Shown: positions 27,437-36,494 of the stretch, in pieces
Layout of the letters: the number at the start of each line of letters is the position of its first letter
How positions within the stretch are numbered: the stretch's first letter is position 1
Assembly: GCA_039182515.1 (NCBI GenBank)
Contig: JBCDCE010000010.1
Location: forward strand, 10,124-74,123
Source: JBCDCE01 sp039182515
GTDB lineage: Bacteria; Pseudomonadota; Alphaproteobacteria; Rhodobacterales; Rhodobacteraceae
Direction of reading: 5' to 3'
Length of the DNA: 64,000 nucleotides
Made by a program: the position numbers and the translations under genes
The notes under the pieces: model-generated
What the model was told of the DNA's origin: nothing
What the model saw: the letters and a program-made list of their open reading frames with translations, nothing else
The model's database searches: none

Positions 27437-27467
27437 GGGCTGTCTCTTAACTGGCGGGAGTGCTCTT

Positions 27468-28694
27468 TTAGCGTCGGTCGCGTTGCTTGCGCAAGAGCCG
27501 CCCGATCATGAAGGAAGTGCGGGGGGCATAAACATACGGTGTACGCTTTTCCGCTGTGCGGCGCACACGCATCCTTAAGACGCCAAACAAGATCAAAACG
27601 CCATGGGCAAAGGCAATAAAGTAGAAAAAACCATTGGGCCCGAAGCGCTCAATGAGCGCTGAAGTGCTCAAGGGCGCTGTGATCGCGCCAGCGGCAAAGA
27701 CAAAAATCAGCGCTGCTGAAAGCTCAACACGTTCGTCCGATGTCGCGAAGTCATGGGCATGAGCCGCAGCGACCGAGTAAATCGGAAAGCTCATAAAGCC
27801 AAAGAGGAACGCCGCTGTCAAAATCGTGTTGAAGCCAAGGCTAGGCGCTCCCATCGACAAGCCACAGCTCAGGATCGCTCCAAAGGAAAAGGCGATAAGC
27901 ACATTGCGCCGATCATAGCGGTCCGCCAGCCAGCCAGCGGGATATTGTGCTAGGGCACCGCCTGCGACAAACACCGCCAGGAACGTGCCAATCTGGCCGG
28001 GGGTAAGCCCTACTTCTTGGCCATAGACTGGTCCAACCATCCGAAACGACGCGCCTGAGAGAGCCGCCACAACCACACCAGCAACGGCTAGAGGCGACTT
28101 CTGCCAGGCGAGTGCGGGCCGCAAGCGCGGAGCATGATCCGTTTTAGGAGGGCTGGCGCGCGTGAGAGCCAGCGGAAGAAGGGAGGCACAGCACAAAAGC
28201 GTAAGCGTATTGTAGGCCACGTAGGTTTCTACGGAAGCCAGCGCACCGATCATGAGCTGCGCGCCCAAGGAGGCCGAGATGTCGACGCTGCGGTACAGCC
28301 CCATGGCGCGTCCGCGCGTCTCGTTTGTGACTTTGGCCTGGAGCCAAGATTCGATGACCGTGTAGCAACCTGCTACACAAAGCCCTGAAAAGACACGTAA
28401 AACTGTCCAGGCATAGAGGTGCTCTGTGAGCGTATGGCCCAACAGGCCGACAGCTCCAAGCGCTGTGCAGGTGGCGAAAGCGCGCGAGTGGCCGACCGAT
28501 CCCATGAGGCGTGGTGTCCACCAACACCCCAAGAAAAAGCCCACGAAATGCGCGGAGCCCAAAAGGCCAATTTCGGGGGTGGTAAAGCCAAGCGACAGGC
28601 CGGTTAGCGCGTCAAGTGGGCCGACGCCGCCAGAACTGAGTTGCAGCAGGCTGACAGAGAGAAAAAGAGCAGTGAAGGAAATGATCAGGCGCAT
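27468..28694 (-). CDS. Major facilitator superfamily transporter
   Basis: The 408-residue protein has twelve predicted membrane segments and the MFS loop signature GWLADRYDRRNVL between helices 2 and 3 of the second half, with SVGHSRAF in the corresponding first-half loop. It resembles the YcaD/sugar-phosphate permease-like branch without a known substrate. It lies 31 bases downstream-adjacent to metG on the same strand, so the two may be cotranscribed. A 145-base gap separates it from the YceI gene, in which nothing was identified. Confidence 0.85.
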   Translation of the reverse strand: MRLIISFTALFLSVSLLQLSSGGVGPLDALTGLSLGFTTPEIGLLGSAHFVGFFLGCWWTPRLMGSVGHSRAFATCTALGAVGLLGHTLTEHLYAWTVLRVFSGLCVAGCYTVIESWLQAKVTNETRGRAMGLYRSVDISASLGAQLMIGALASVETYVAYNTLTLLCCASLLPLALTRASPPKTDHAPRLRPALAWQKSPLAVAGVVVAALSGASFRMVGPVYGQEVGLTPGQIGTFLAVFVAGGALAQYPAGWLADRYDRRNVLIAFSFGAILSCGLSMGAPSLGFNTILTAAFLFGFMSFPIYSVAAAHAHDFATSDERVELSAALIFVFAAGAITAPLSTSALIERFGPNGFFYFIAFAHGVLILFGVLRMRVRRTAEKRTPYVYAPRTSFMIGRLLRKQRDRR

Positions 28695-28839
28695 GGAACG
28701 TGCTTAGGCCGATGTCATTTGGGGGGCTACATCAAAAGCGCCAGAACTGTCGAGAATTGCTTTTCTGAGTGAGGTTTGCGCATAGGACTTGGCGGCGGGT
28801 TTTGAGTATTTTTAACCAGGAAAAGAGTAGGGCGCGGGT

Positions 28840-29406
28840 TTAGCGCGCGCGGTTTATGAATGCGAGGATGTCTATGCCCAAGTTTGGTCCGACGAGGTTT
28901 GGATACCCAGTCGCGCCAAAATCGTTGCGATTGAGGGTGCCTGTCAATCTAATGGCGAGACGGTTGCGCTCGGTTGTCTGTGTTCCAGGTTGGCGCAAAA
29001 GCTGGGCATTGAGCGTTACGGGGCGAGAGACACCTCGGATGCGCAGGTTGCCTGTGACTTGAGCCGCATTGACCGTTCCAGAAATTCTGGTGCTCGAAAA
29101 TGTGATTTCTGGATGGGACTTCACATCAAGCACGCTTGTGCCGCGCATTGCTTCGGTTGCGAAGAGATTGCCAGCTCTTGCGCGGGTGGCATCGAGTGTG
29201 ACGTTAACTTGGCTTTGTGACAGTTGAGTAAGATCAACGGTAATATCAGCCTTTGCAACGCGCATTGTCCCCTGAATTTCAGCGCCTTGTAGGCTATAAT
29301 TGAAGCCAACGTTTGAGTTGGCGATGTCGAGTAAGTAACGGCTTGGTTCAGCGCCAGCAGGTGTCAGCCAAAGCCAGATTGACAGGAGAGTGATTAGGGT
29401 GCGCAT
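28840..29406 (-). CDS. YceI-family periplasmic protein
   Basis: The ATG at 29406 is taken because it begins a signal peptide (residues 1-19, ending PAGA); an upstream in-frame start at 29454 would spoil it. The 188-residue product has the YceI lipocalin-like beta barrel, with YLLDIANSNVGFNYSLQGAEIQG at the start and GNLRIRGVSRPVTLNA in the core. Members bind isoprenoids such as polyprenyl chains. Its cargo is unknown. Confidence 0.88.
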   Translation of the reverse strand: MRTLITLLSIWLWLTPAGAEPSRYLLDIANSNVGFNYSLQGAEIQGTMRVAKADITVDLTQLSQSQVNVTLDATRARAGNLFATEAMRGTSVLDVKSHPEITFSSTRISGTVNAAQVTGNLRIRGVSRPVTLNAQLLRQPGTQTTERNRLAIRLTGTLNRNDFGATGYPNLVGPNLGIDILAFINRAR

Positions 29407-29466
29407 GGTATGATCTTGACCGCGGGGTGTTCCATTGGCCAGAGCAAAAGTCACACAATTGCGCGA

Positions 29467-30066
29467 TCACACAGCCTCAAGCGCTTGGCTGCGGTAGGGT
29501 TGAGGTTTGAGATCTGGGGGTATCCGCCAATGTGCCTCAGGCGCCATGCGTGCACGGGTACGCGACAGATGCCAATTGGGGGTGTCTGCGTCCATGTTCC
29601 AACGACTTTCCACACCAGGTGCGCCCCCTCCGCTGGGGGTCAAGATAACCCCCAGCGGCGACCGGGCGGCGGTCGCGCCACCTGTTTCAGCAGCCAAGTG
29701 CAGGCGACGAATGGGGGTGAGCGCGGGGATTTCTGGCAGCTCGGCGACACAGGTGCTCACAGCCCCAGAGCGCAAAATCTCTTCCATAGACCATAAGATA
29801 TCATCCGGGCGTTTGGCCGTGACAAAGACAAGGTTGCCGGGAGGCATTAGGCGCGCCACAGCATCCATATGTAGACGCCCACCGCCCCAGCCAGGCCGGA
29901 TCCAAAAGACAGGGCCATCACTCGCAGCCGCCACCCAAAGCGCCATGCGCCAGCGCGCGTTGCCACAAATCTCATGCACGCGACCCAAGGTCAGGCTTAG
30001 GCCTGGCAGAAAGCTCAAAGCGGGCTTAGGCTGATGAGGCGCGCGGGTGAGGGGAGGGTGTGTCAT
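29467..30066 (-). CDS. ImuA-like RecA-fold protein lacking a P-loop, LexA-linked
   Basis: The 199-residue protein follows the pattern of ImuA/SulA-type RecA-like proteins: GRVHEICGNARW at the position where RecA proteins have the P-loop, GPVFWIRP, RPDDILWSMEEILRSGAVSTCVAEL, RRLHLAAETGG and a C-terminal ESRW..WHLSRTRARM region. The Walker A lysine is absent, so it probably does not hydrolyse ATP. ImuA normally works with ImuB and DnaE2 in mutagenic translesion synthesis, but neither gene is adjacent. A perfect LexA-type box 17 bases upstream supports a DNA-damage role. Family assignment is by pattern and therefore tentative. Confidence 0.65.
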   Translation of the reverse strand: MTHPPLTRAPHQPKPALSFLPGLSLTLGRVHEICGNARWRMALWVAAASDGPVFWIRPGWGGGRLHMDAVARLMPPGNLVFVTAKRPDDILWSMEEILRSGAVSTCVAELPEIPALTPIRRLHLAAETGGATAARSPLGVILTPSGGGAPGVESRWNMDADTPNWHLSRTRARMAPEAHWRIPPDLKPQPYRSQALEAV

Positions 30067-30082
30067 GAAAAGAAGAGTATTT

Positions 30083-30097
30083 GTTCACTCTTTGTTC
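30083..30097 (-). promoter_or_regulatory. SOS (LexA) box of the ImuA-like gene
   Basis: GTTCACTCTTTGTTC is an exact GTTC-N7-GTTC, the LexA site of alphaproteobacteria. It lies 17 bases upstream of the ImuA-like start at 30066 and about 104 bases upstream of the carnitine cleavage gene on the other strand. Confidence 0.7.
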
Positions 30098-30200
30098 CGC
30101 AAGAGATTCGGTCTGATTTCGGCCTAAAATCGTCGTTTGTGGCAAGGCGGGATTTAGCCAGCTCGGCTCAAGTAGCCCCAGATACTATGCGGAGATCGCC

Positions 30201-31115
30201 ATGCCCCTTCAGATGACCAAGGACGTCTTTATCACATGCGCCGTGACAGGCTCTGGCGGCTCTCAAGACCGCAGCCCGCACGTGCCGCGCTCGCCCAAAG
30301 AGATTGCCGACAGCGCCATTGACGCTGCAAAAGCAGGGGCCGCAATTGCCCATTGCCATGTGCGTGATCCAGAAACCGGCACGCCCGCGCGCGACATTGT
30401 TTACTACGAAGAAGTGACAGACCGCATCCGCGAAGCTGAGGTCGATATCGTGCTCAACCTCACGGCGGGCATGGGGGGTGATATGGTCTTTGGCTCTCCC
30501 GAAGCGCCGCTGCCATTGGTCGAAGGCACAGATATGATCGGCGCCTCTGAGCGCGTGGCCCATATCGCAAGCTGTTTGCCTGAAATCTGTACGCTCGATT
30601 GTGGCACGATGAACTTCGCCGAAGCGGATTACGTGATGACCAACACCCCCGGCATGCTCGATGCCATGGGCACCATGATGACTGAGCTGGGCGTGAAGCC
30701 CGAGATCGAAGCCTTTGACACCGGCCATCTTTGGCTCGCCAAAAACCTCGTGGAGCGCGGTATTTTGGAAAGCCCGGCGCTTGTGCAGCTTTGTATGGGC
30801 GTGCCTTGGGGCGCTCCCAATGATCTTAATACATTCATGGCCATGGTGAACAGTGTGCCGAGCGATTGGACGTTTTCAGCTTTCTCCTTAGGCCGCGATC
30901 AGATGGCTTACGTGGCCGCCACTGTTTTGGCAGGGGGGCATGTGCGGGTGGGTCTTGAAGACAACCTTTGGCTCGGCAAAGGACAGCTTGCGACAAACGC
31001 TCAGCTCGTTGAGCGCGCTGTCACGATCATTGAAAATCTCGGTGCGCGCGTGATGGACGCAAGCGCGGTTCGCCAAAAGCTTGGACTTGTCAAACGCGCC
31101 CGGCCACAAAGATAG
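30201..31115 (+). CDS. BKACE-family beta-keto acid cleavage enzyme, probable 3-dehydrocarnitine cleavage
   Basis: The 304-residue TIM-barrel protein has the metal-binding HxH of the family at His51 and His53 (AHCHVRDP), the ITCAVTGSGG start and the MVNSVPSDWTFSAFSLGRDQ region. BKACE enzymes transfer the acyl part of a beta-keto acid to acetyl-CoA. Next to a carnitine dehydrogenase-thioesterase fusion the likely reaction is 3-dehydrocarnitine plus acetyl-CoA to betainyl-CoA plus acetoacetate. The substrate is inferred from the operon. The ATG follows GGAG by five bases. Confidence 0.9.
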   Translation: MPLQMTKDVFITCAVTGSGGSQDRSPHVPRSPKEIADSAIDAAKAGAAIAHCHVRDPETGTPARDIVYYEEVTDRIREAEVDIVLNLTAGMGGDMVFGSPEAPLPLVEGTDMIGASERVAHIASCLPEICTLDCGTMNFAEADYVMTNTPGMLDAMGTMMTELGVKPEIEAFDTGHLWLAKNLVERGILESPALVQLCMGVPWGAPNDLNTFMAMVNSVPSDWTFSAFSLGRDQMAYVAATVLAGGHVRVGLEDNLWLGKGQLATNAQLVERAVTIIENLGARVMDASAVRQKLGLVKRARPQR

Positions 31116-31121
31116 AAGCGC

Positions 31122-31886
31122 ATGAGCCGTAGGATATTTATCACCGGGGGAGGCTCAGGGATTGGATCTGGGCTCGCCAAACGGTTTCTTAGTTTAGGGG
31201 ACAAAGTCGCCGTAACGGATGTGGATCAAGCGGCTTTGGAAGTTTTGAAAATCAGCCATCCCGAGGTTCTTACTTTTCAAGCTGATGCATCCTCTGAAGT
31301 TGAAATGCGTGCTGTGTTTGCCCAACTGGAGGAGCTTTGGGACAGTGTTGATGTGGTCTGTGCCAATGCAGGCACAGGCGGGCCAGCAGGGCGCATTGAG
31401 GAGCTGGATCTCGGCGCGGCTTCAGCCTGCATTGAAGTGAACCTCATGGGGGCAATGATCACCTGTGCATGGGCGGCAAAACGCATGCGCGCGCAAGGCG
31501 CTGGGCTCATAGTCCTGACCTCTTCAACGGCGGGCCAACATGGCTATCCCTTCCGTGCGCCGTATGCTGCTGCCAAGTGGGGCATCGTGGGTCTTACAAA
31601 GACACTAGCGATGGAGCTCGGCGAAGCGGGCGTGCGCGTCAATGCAATCTGCCCAGGTGCCGTTGAAGGCGACCGGATGGACCGTGTTGTCGCCAATGAG
31701 GCCCGCGCCAAAGGCATGAGCGAGCAAGACGTGCGCGCGCAATACGTCACGGGCGTTTCTTTGAAAACTTGGGTCACTGTGGAAGATCTGGCAGACACGG
31801 TAGAATGGCTCGCATCACCCAAGGCCTCAAAAATCTCAGGCCAAATTATTGCAATTGACGGACATACGGAGACCCTCAATCCATGA
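31122..31886 (+). CDS. Short-chain dehydrogenase/reductase of the carnitine operon
   Basis: The 254-residue SDR has the cofactor motif TGGGSGIGSG at the N-terminus, NAG in VCANAGTGG and the SSTAGQHGYPFRAPYAAAK active site with the Tyr-x-x-x-Lys pair. It starts 7 bases after the cleavage enzyme gene and its stop overlaps the next start by 4 bases. In this setting it could act on a carnitine isomer or on acetoacetate released by the cleavage step. Which of these is not evident. Confidence 0.85.
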   Translation: MSRRIFITGGGSGIGSGLAKRFLSLGDKVAVTDVDQAALEVLKISHPEVLTFQADASSEVEMRAVFAQLEELWDSVDVVCANAGTGGPAGRIEELDLGAASACIEVNLMGAMITCAWAAKRMRAQGAGLIVLTSSTAGQHGYPFRAPYAAAKWGIVGLTKTLAMELGEAGVRVNAICPGAVEGDRMDRVVANEARAKGMSEQDVRAQYVTGVSLKTWVTVEDLADTVEWLASPKASKISGQIIAIDGHTETLNP

Positions 31887-33343
31887 GCAAAACAGCAGCA
31901 ATCATTGGCGGGGGTGTCATCGGTGGCGGGTGGGCCGCGCGTTTTTTGCTAAACGGGTGGCACGTGCGGATCTTTGATCCCGATCCCGAAGCGCAGCGCA
32001 AGATTGGCGAGGTTCTGGCCAATGCACGCGCCAGCTATCCTGGGCTCTGCGACAGTGCTCTGCCGCCCGAGGGGCAACTGAGCTTTCACGAGACCATGTC
32101 GGAGGCAACAAACGGAGCTTCTTGGATCCAGGAAAGCGTACCAGAGCGCCTGGAACTCAAGCGCAAGGTCTACCAAGCGTTGCAAGAGCATTGCGATCCC
32201 AATGCCGTGATTGCCTCTTCGACCTCAGGGTTTAAACCGTCGGAGCTTCAGGGCTGTGCGACACGACCTGAGCAGATTGTCGTCGCGCATCCGTTCAACC
32301 CGGTCTATCTCCTGCCGCTTGTGGAGCTTGTTGGATCTGACAAAACCACAAATGCGCATCTTTTCCTTTGCAAGAATACTCTATCCGACATCGGCATGTA
32401 CCCGCTGCACGTCAAAGCGGAGATCGATGCGCATATCGCCGATAGATTTCTCGAAGCGGTGTGGCGAGAAGCACTTTGGTTGGTGAAAGATGGCATTGCC
32501 ACAACTCACGAAATTGATGAAGCCATTCGCATGGGGTTTGGGCTGCGCTGGGCGCAAATGGGCCTTTTTGAAACCTACCGGATTGCAGGTGGCGAAGCGG
32601 GCATGAAGCACTTCATTGAGCAGTTTGGTCCGGCCCTGGCTTGGCCTTGGACAAAGCTCATGGACGTTCCAGAACTGACGCCGGATCTTATTCAACAGAT
32701 CGCGGACCAATCGGATGAGCAGTCTGGTCAATATTCGATCCGAGAGCTTGAGGCGCAGCGCGATGCAAACCTGGTGGGCATGATGCGCGCTCTCAAAGCG
32801 CGCGACCACGGAGCGGGGGCAGTGCTTAACAAAGCGGATGCAGCGCGCGATCCTATTGCTCATAGCTTAGATGGCCTCGATCTAATTCAACCCATTGAGA
32901 CGGTGCGCCGCGCAGTTCCGCTCGATTGGACAGATTACAACGGGCACATGAACGAAGCCCGCTATCTTACGGCTTTTGCCGATGCCACCGACCGGCTGAT
33001 GTTAATGATGGGCTGTGGTCCAGAGTATATTGCCGAAAAAGGTAGCTTTTTTACCGTTGAGACGCATATTCGCCATCTCGACGAAATCCACGCAGGTCAG
33101 CAGATTAAGATCACCACACAAGCCCTTCAAGCCGAAGGTAAAAAGCTACATCTGTTTCATGAAATGTGGGTGGGAGACCGGCTTTGTGCCAGCGGAGAAC
33201 ATATGCTTTTGCATGTTGATCTGAAAACGCGCGCGACCTCTCTGCCGGTCTCACCATTGGCCGAGAATATGGCTAGGATCCATGAGGCCCATGCGTCTTT
33301 ACCAAAGCCAAACGGGGCTGGTTCTGCGGTGGGTGTTCGTTAA
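31883..33343 (+). CDS. lcdH: L-carnitine dehydrogenase fused to betainyl-CoA thioesterase
   Basis: The 486-residue protein is a fusion. Residues 1-320 form a 3-hydroxyacyl-CoA dehydrogenase-type domain with the NAD loop GGGVIGGGWAARF and VIASSTSGFKPSE, AHPFNPVYLLP. Residues from about 335 form a hotdog thioesterase with DYNGHMNEARYLTAF near residue 350. The first half would oxidise L-carnitine to 3-dehydrocarnitine, and the second would hydrolyse betainyl-CoA to glycine betaine. With the cleavage enzyme this makes a complete route from carnitine to glycine betaine. The stop overlaps the convergent XRE gene by 4 bases. Confidence 0.93.
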   Translation: MSKTAAIIGGGVIGGGWAARFLLNGWHVRIFDPDPEAQRKIGEVLANARASYPGLCDSALPPEGQLSFHETMSEATNGASWIQESVPERLELKRKVYQALQEHCDPNAVIASSTSGFKPSELQGCATRPEQIVVAHPFNPVYLLPLVELVGSDKTTNAHLFLCKNTLSDIGMYPLHVKAEIDAHIADRFLEAVWREALWLVKDGIATTHEIDEAIRMGFGLRWAQMGLFETYRIAGGEAGMKHFIEQFGPALAWPWTKLMDVPELTPDLIQQIADQSDEQSGQYSIRELEAQRDANLVGMMRALKARDHGAGAVLNKADAARDPIAHSLDGLDLIQPIETVRRAVPLDWTDYNGHMNEARYLTAFADATDRLMLMMGCGPEYIAEKGSFFTVETHIRHLDEIHAGQQIKITTQALQAEGKKLHLFHEMWVGDRLCASGEHMLLHVDLKTRATSLPVSPLAENMARIHEAHASLPKPNGAGSAVGVR

Positions 33344-34194
33344 AGATCGCCTAGGAAACGTTTCAAAATATTCGGAAAACCATGGCTGGCGTGATCTGCT
33401 TCGCGGATCAGGCTGTCAAAGTGTTTGGTAATAGCTGCCACGCGGACGGAGTCACGAAACGTGATGTAATTGCTGCCCATATAAAGGGCGGCGAGTAGCG
33501 GGCCAAAAACAGTGATCGGACTGGAATAAAGGCGTCGCGCGTCAAACAAAAATACGCGCAAGGTTGGATACAGTTGATCGTGAAGCGCCATTAGGTGGTC
33601 TAATTGCGTCCGGCGCACCTCTATTGGGCAGGTGCTGTAATAGCCTTCGCCATGCGCAAAGGACGCAAGTTCAGCGTAAGGCAAAGCAATCTCGTAGTCC
33701 GATCTTGAACCGCGCATCCAGGTGAGGCGATCCTCAGCGGCGCCAATCGCTTGTTCTGTGGTCCGACCTAAGGCGGGCGCGTATTCCCAGGCCAACATAG
33801 CTTGGGTTTTGAGCATATCAGGCAAGCCAGCAGGAACGTGCCGGATCTTGTAGCCCGCAGCTTCTTGGTGCCAGGCAAAGACCTGCTCGTCGATGAGAGC
33901 ACGCGCGGCAAAAGGCATTTCCAGTGAGTTGGCTAAAAGCGTTTGTGCGCTTTCGGGATGCTCTGACAGCCCCAAGAGCCAATCGCTTGAGACGTCCAAA
34001 GCTTGCGCACATTCTGCCACGAGTTGCGCACCGGGCAGTCTTGTCCCTGTTGTGAGCAATTGACTTACGGTCGAGCGATCTACACCACAGGCACGGGCAA
34101 GCCCACTTTGGGTCATATCAACTTCGCGCATCGCACGCGCTAGCCTCTCTCGAAAGGCTTGTGCACGATCTCTCTTGTCAGTTTTTTGCAGCAT
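33340..34194 (-). CDS. XRE-family transcriptional regulator
   Basis: The ATG at 34194 (MLQKTDKRDR) is chosen because the helix-turn-helix begins shortly after and the extension to 34323 has no family character. The 284-residue protein has an N-terminal XRE HTH (about residues 12-70, TQSGLARACGVDRSTVSQLL) and a long C-terminal region of unknown fold with a WHQEAAGYKIRHVPAGLPDML segment. It may control the carnitine operon it faces or the divergent desaturase. A near-perfect inverted repeat lies 13 bases upstream of its start. Confidence 0.82.
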   Translation of the reverse strand: MLQKTDKRDRAQAFRERLARAMREVDMTQSGLARACGVDRSTVSQLLTTGTRLPGAQLVAECAQALDVSSDWLLGLSEHPESAQTLLANSLEMPFAARALIDEQVFAWHQEAAGYKIRHVPAGLPDMLKTQAMLAWEYAPALGRTTEQAIGAAEDRLTWMRGSRSDYEIALPYAELASFAHGEGYYSTCPIEVRRTQLDHLMALHDQLYPTLRVFLFDARRLYSSPITVFGPLLAALYMGSNYITFRDSVRVAAITKHFDSLIREADHASHGFPNILKRFLGDL

Positions 34195-34206
34195 ATGGTG
34201 ATAATA

Positions 34207-34230
34207 CAAAACAAAAGTGATTTTGTCTTG
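34207..34230. promoter_or_regulatory. Candidate operator of the XRE regulator
   Basis: CAAAACAAAA and TTTTGTCTTG are 10-base arms with one mismatch, separated by GTGA. The dyad lies between the divergent XRE and desaturase genes, right at the expected XRE transcription start. Confidence 0.45.
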
Positions 34231-34301
34231 CGTAAATGCTAAATTCTCACAGCTCCTATGGGTCGTTAGCCTGAGGGCATTCATAGCTTTTGGAGGACTG
34301 A

Positions 34302-35246
34302 ATGCGCGCAGTGGAATGGCCAACGATTTTGGTGCTGGGTCTTACTTATTTGGCTTGGGTCGTTGGACTTTTTTGGATCAGCAACGTCTCAACACTCCTT
34401 GCCATCTTTATCGTCGCCTGGGCGATTGCGCAGTACTCCTCCTTGCAACATGAGGTCATCCACGGCCATCCGTTCAAAATTCAATGGCTGAACGAAGCTC
34501 TGGTGGCTCCGGCGCTAAACCCAACCGTACCCTATGCAAGATTTCGCGAAACCCATCTGGCACACCATAAAGATGCACGTTTGACCGATCCCTTTGATGA
34601 TCCGGAAAGCAATTATCTCGATCAAGCTGATTGGCTTGCTTTGCCAAATGTGGTGCAGCGCATTTTGAACTTCAACAACACGCTTATGGGGCGACTTCTT
34701 TTGGGGCCGATGATCGGAATGGTCTTCTTCTTGCTTGCAGAATTACGCGCCGCCCGAGGTCCTGAGGGGAGACGTGTCTTAAAGGCCTGGGGCTGGCATG
34801 GGCTTTCGCTCGGGTTCGTTTTGATCATTGTTGGACAAGCGCCAATGCCTCTTTGGAGCTATTTGGCCTCTTGCTATCTGGCGTTGAGCCTCTTGAAGAT
34901 TCGCACGTTTCTTGAGCATCAAGCCCATGAAAGCGCCCGCGGACGGACTGTGGTCATTGCGGATCGTGGGCCACTGGCACTGCTCTTTTTGAACAACAAC
35001 TACCACGTCGTGCATCACATGCACCCCAACGTGCCGTGGTATCTGCTTCCCGGCGTGTTTCGAGCTAACGCCAAGCATTATCTGAGGGTAAACCATGGAT
35101 ATTACTTCGAGAACTATCGCGAGGTTGTTAGCCGCTATTTTTGGACCGCCAAGGATGATGTTGCCCACCCGCTGTGGCGGCGCGGTATGCAGCCTGAAAC
35201 CACGTCGGACACTCCAGCCCGCGAGCCACTACATGAGCTTACCTGA
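34302..35246 (+). CDS. Membrane fatty acid desaturase-like protein
   Basis: The 314-residue protein has four to six hydrophobic segments and the three histidine clusters of membrane di-iron desaturases: HEVIHGH at 50-56, HLAHH at 85-89 and YHVVHHMHP near residue 235. The first two are close together, as in the family. The oxidised substrate may be a fatty acyl chain or another lipid. The ATG follows GGAGG by about seven bases. The stop overlaps the convergent Nudix gene by 8 bases. Confidence 0.88.
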   Translation: MRAVEWPTILVLGLTYLAWVVGLFWISNVSTLLAIFIVAWAIAQYSSLQHEVIHGHPFKIQWLNEALVAPALNPTVPYARFRETHLAHHKDARLTDPFDDPESNYLDQADWLALPNVVQRILNFNNTLMGRLLLGPMIGMVFFLLAELRAARGPEGRRVLKAWGWHGLSLGFVLIIVGQAPMPLWSYLASCYLALSLLKIRTFLEHQAHESARGRTVVIADRGPLALLFLNNNYHVVHHMHPNVPWYLLPGVFRANAKHYLRVNHGYYFENYREVVSRYFWTAKDDVAHPLWRRGMQPETTSDTPAREPLHELT

Positions 35247-35931
35247 TGCGCGTGAATAAATTTTCGCGATCATCGTTTTGAAAAAACGGCACGGACTCTG
35301 GCGCGCTCAAATTTGGCATCATGCCTGCAAGCTCCTCGAGCACCAAGGTGGTGATGAAGGGCAAATTAAGGTTCAACGCTTCATTCAACGAGACCCAATG
35401 GATGTGCGACAGTTCTTCACTGGCTTGGCTGAAATCGTCGAGATCAGAAGCGATCTCAGCGGCATCAAGTAGAAAAAACCGTGCATCAAAGCGACGAGGA
35501 CGCCCCGTTGGTGTGATGGCACGGAACGCAAAGCGCAAAGCCTGGGCCGTTGGAATATGGCCGGTTGCTGCAAAACTCTGCCAATCAGGCGGTGGGGACG
35601 GCCACGCGCCGGGGTGTCCGAGGATCAAACCGGTTTCTTCCCAAAGCTCGCGAATTCCTGCGACGGCCAGTGATTCGGGGGATAGCGCGCTGAGATGGGT
35701 GAGCCGTTCATGGCATGGCTCAGAGAGCGTGGCCGCGAGAGCGATATCGGCGTCTTCAATGTCAACCGCGCCACCAGGGAAGACATATTTTGACGGCATA
35801 AAAGCCGCTTTGCTCCCACGTTGGCCCATGAGAATTTTCGGAGTCGTGGCAGCGTCGCGCACCACAATGACTGTGGCCGCGTCTCGGATGGCGGATTTAT
35901 CAATCGGAGTGGAGGATTTTGGGCCAGACAT
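35239..35931 (-). CDS. Nudix hydrolase
   Basis: The 230-residue protein has a Nudix box split by an insert: GGAVDIEDADIALA, about 30 intervening residues, then AGIRELWEETGLILG, which supplies the REx2EE catalytic core. This long-insert arrangement occurs in CoA- and ADP-ribose-type Nudix proteins, but the substrate cannot be assigned. It lies 20 bases downstream of the DUF983 gene on the same strand and the pair is probably an operon. Confidence 0.88.
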   Translation of the reverse strand: MSGPKSSTPIDKSAIRDAATVIVVRDAATTPKILMGQRGSKAAFMPSKYVFPGGAVDIEDADIALAATLSEPCHERLTHLSALSPESLAVAGIRELWEETGLILGHPGAWPSPPPDWQSFAATGHIPTAQALRFAFRAITPTGRPRRFDARFFLLDAAEIASDLDDFSQASEELSHIHWVSLNEALNLNLPFITTLVLEELAGMMPNLSAPESVPFFQNDDRENLFTRIR

Positions 35932-35951
35932 GCCCTTTAGCTAGCGCAAAC

Positions 35952-36341
35952 TTATTCGTCTTTGAAGCCATGCATGCGTTTAGCCCACTGAAATCCAATA
36001 AGCGCGCCTTTGATCCGGGGCAATAAATACAAGGATAGTGCAACGCAGCCGACCGCAAAAATCGACGCCAAAACCAAAGGTTCGGGACGAAAATGCGTGA
36101 AGGTTATGTGCAAAAGAGGGGCCATAAGGTGACCAACAATGAGAATTGTCAAATAGGCCGGTCCGTCATCTGCGCGGTGTTGCGAGACATCGAGACCGCA
36201 CACTGTGCATGTTGAATTGACCGACAAATATCCATGCATCAGATGCCCGGCTCCGCATTTTGGGCAGCGTCTGCGCCAGCCGCGTAGAAGCGAGCGACGC
36301 ATTGGGCGCTCTTCAGGAACTGCAGAATTAAGGGAGGTCAT
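35952..36341 (-). CDS. DUF983 membrane protein
   Basis: The 129-residue protein has an N-terminal zinc-knuckle-like segment (CPKCGAGHL and CTVCGLD) followed by two transmembrane helices (about 62-80 and 88-107), the standard architecture of DUF983. The function is unknown. It precedes the Nudix gene. Confidence 0.88.
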   Translation of the reverse strand: MTSLNSAVPEERPMRRSLLRGWRRRCPKCGAGHLMHGYLSVNSTCTVCGLDVSQHRADDGPAYLTILIVGHLMAPLLHITFTHFRPEPLVLASIFAVGCVALSLYLLPRIKGALIGFQWAKRMHGFKDE

Positions 36342-36494
36342 GCTGGTCGTCTCTTTTGTCGCGCTTTGTTAGTAGGCTCTTGGATCGACATGAACCATGT
36401 GCGGGCTTGCCACGCGGCGGGATGTCGCGACTGAGATCAACTTTTTGTCTGACCCTGCGACGGAATGCTCTTGGAGCCCCGTTAGAGCTTATGT

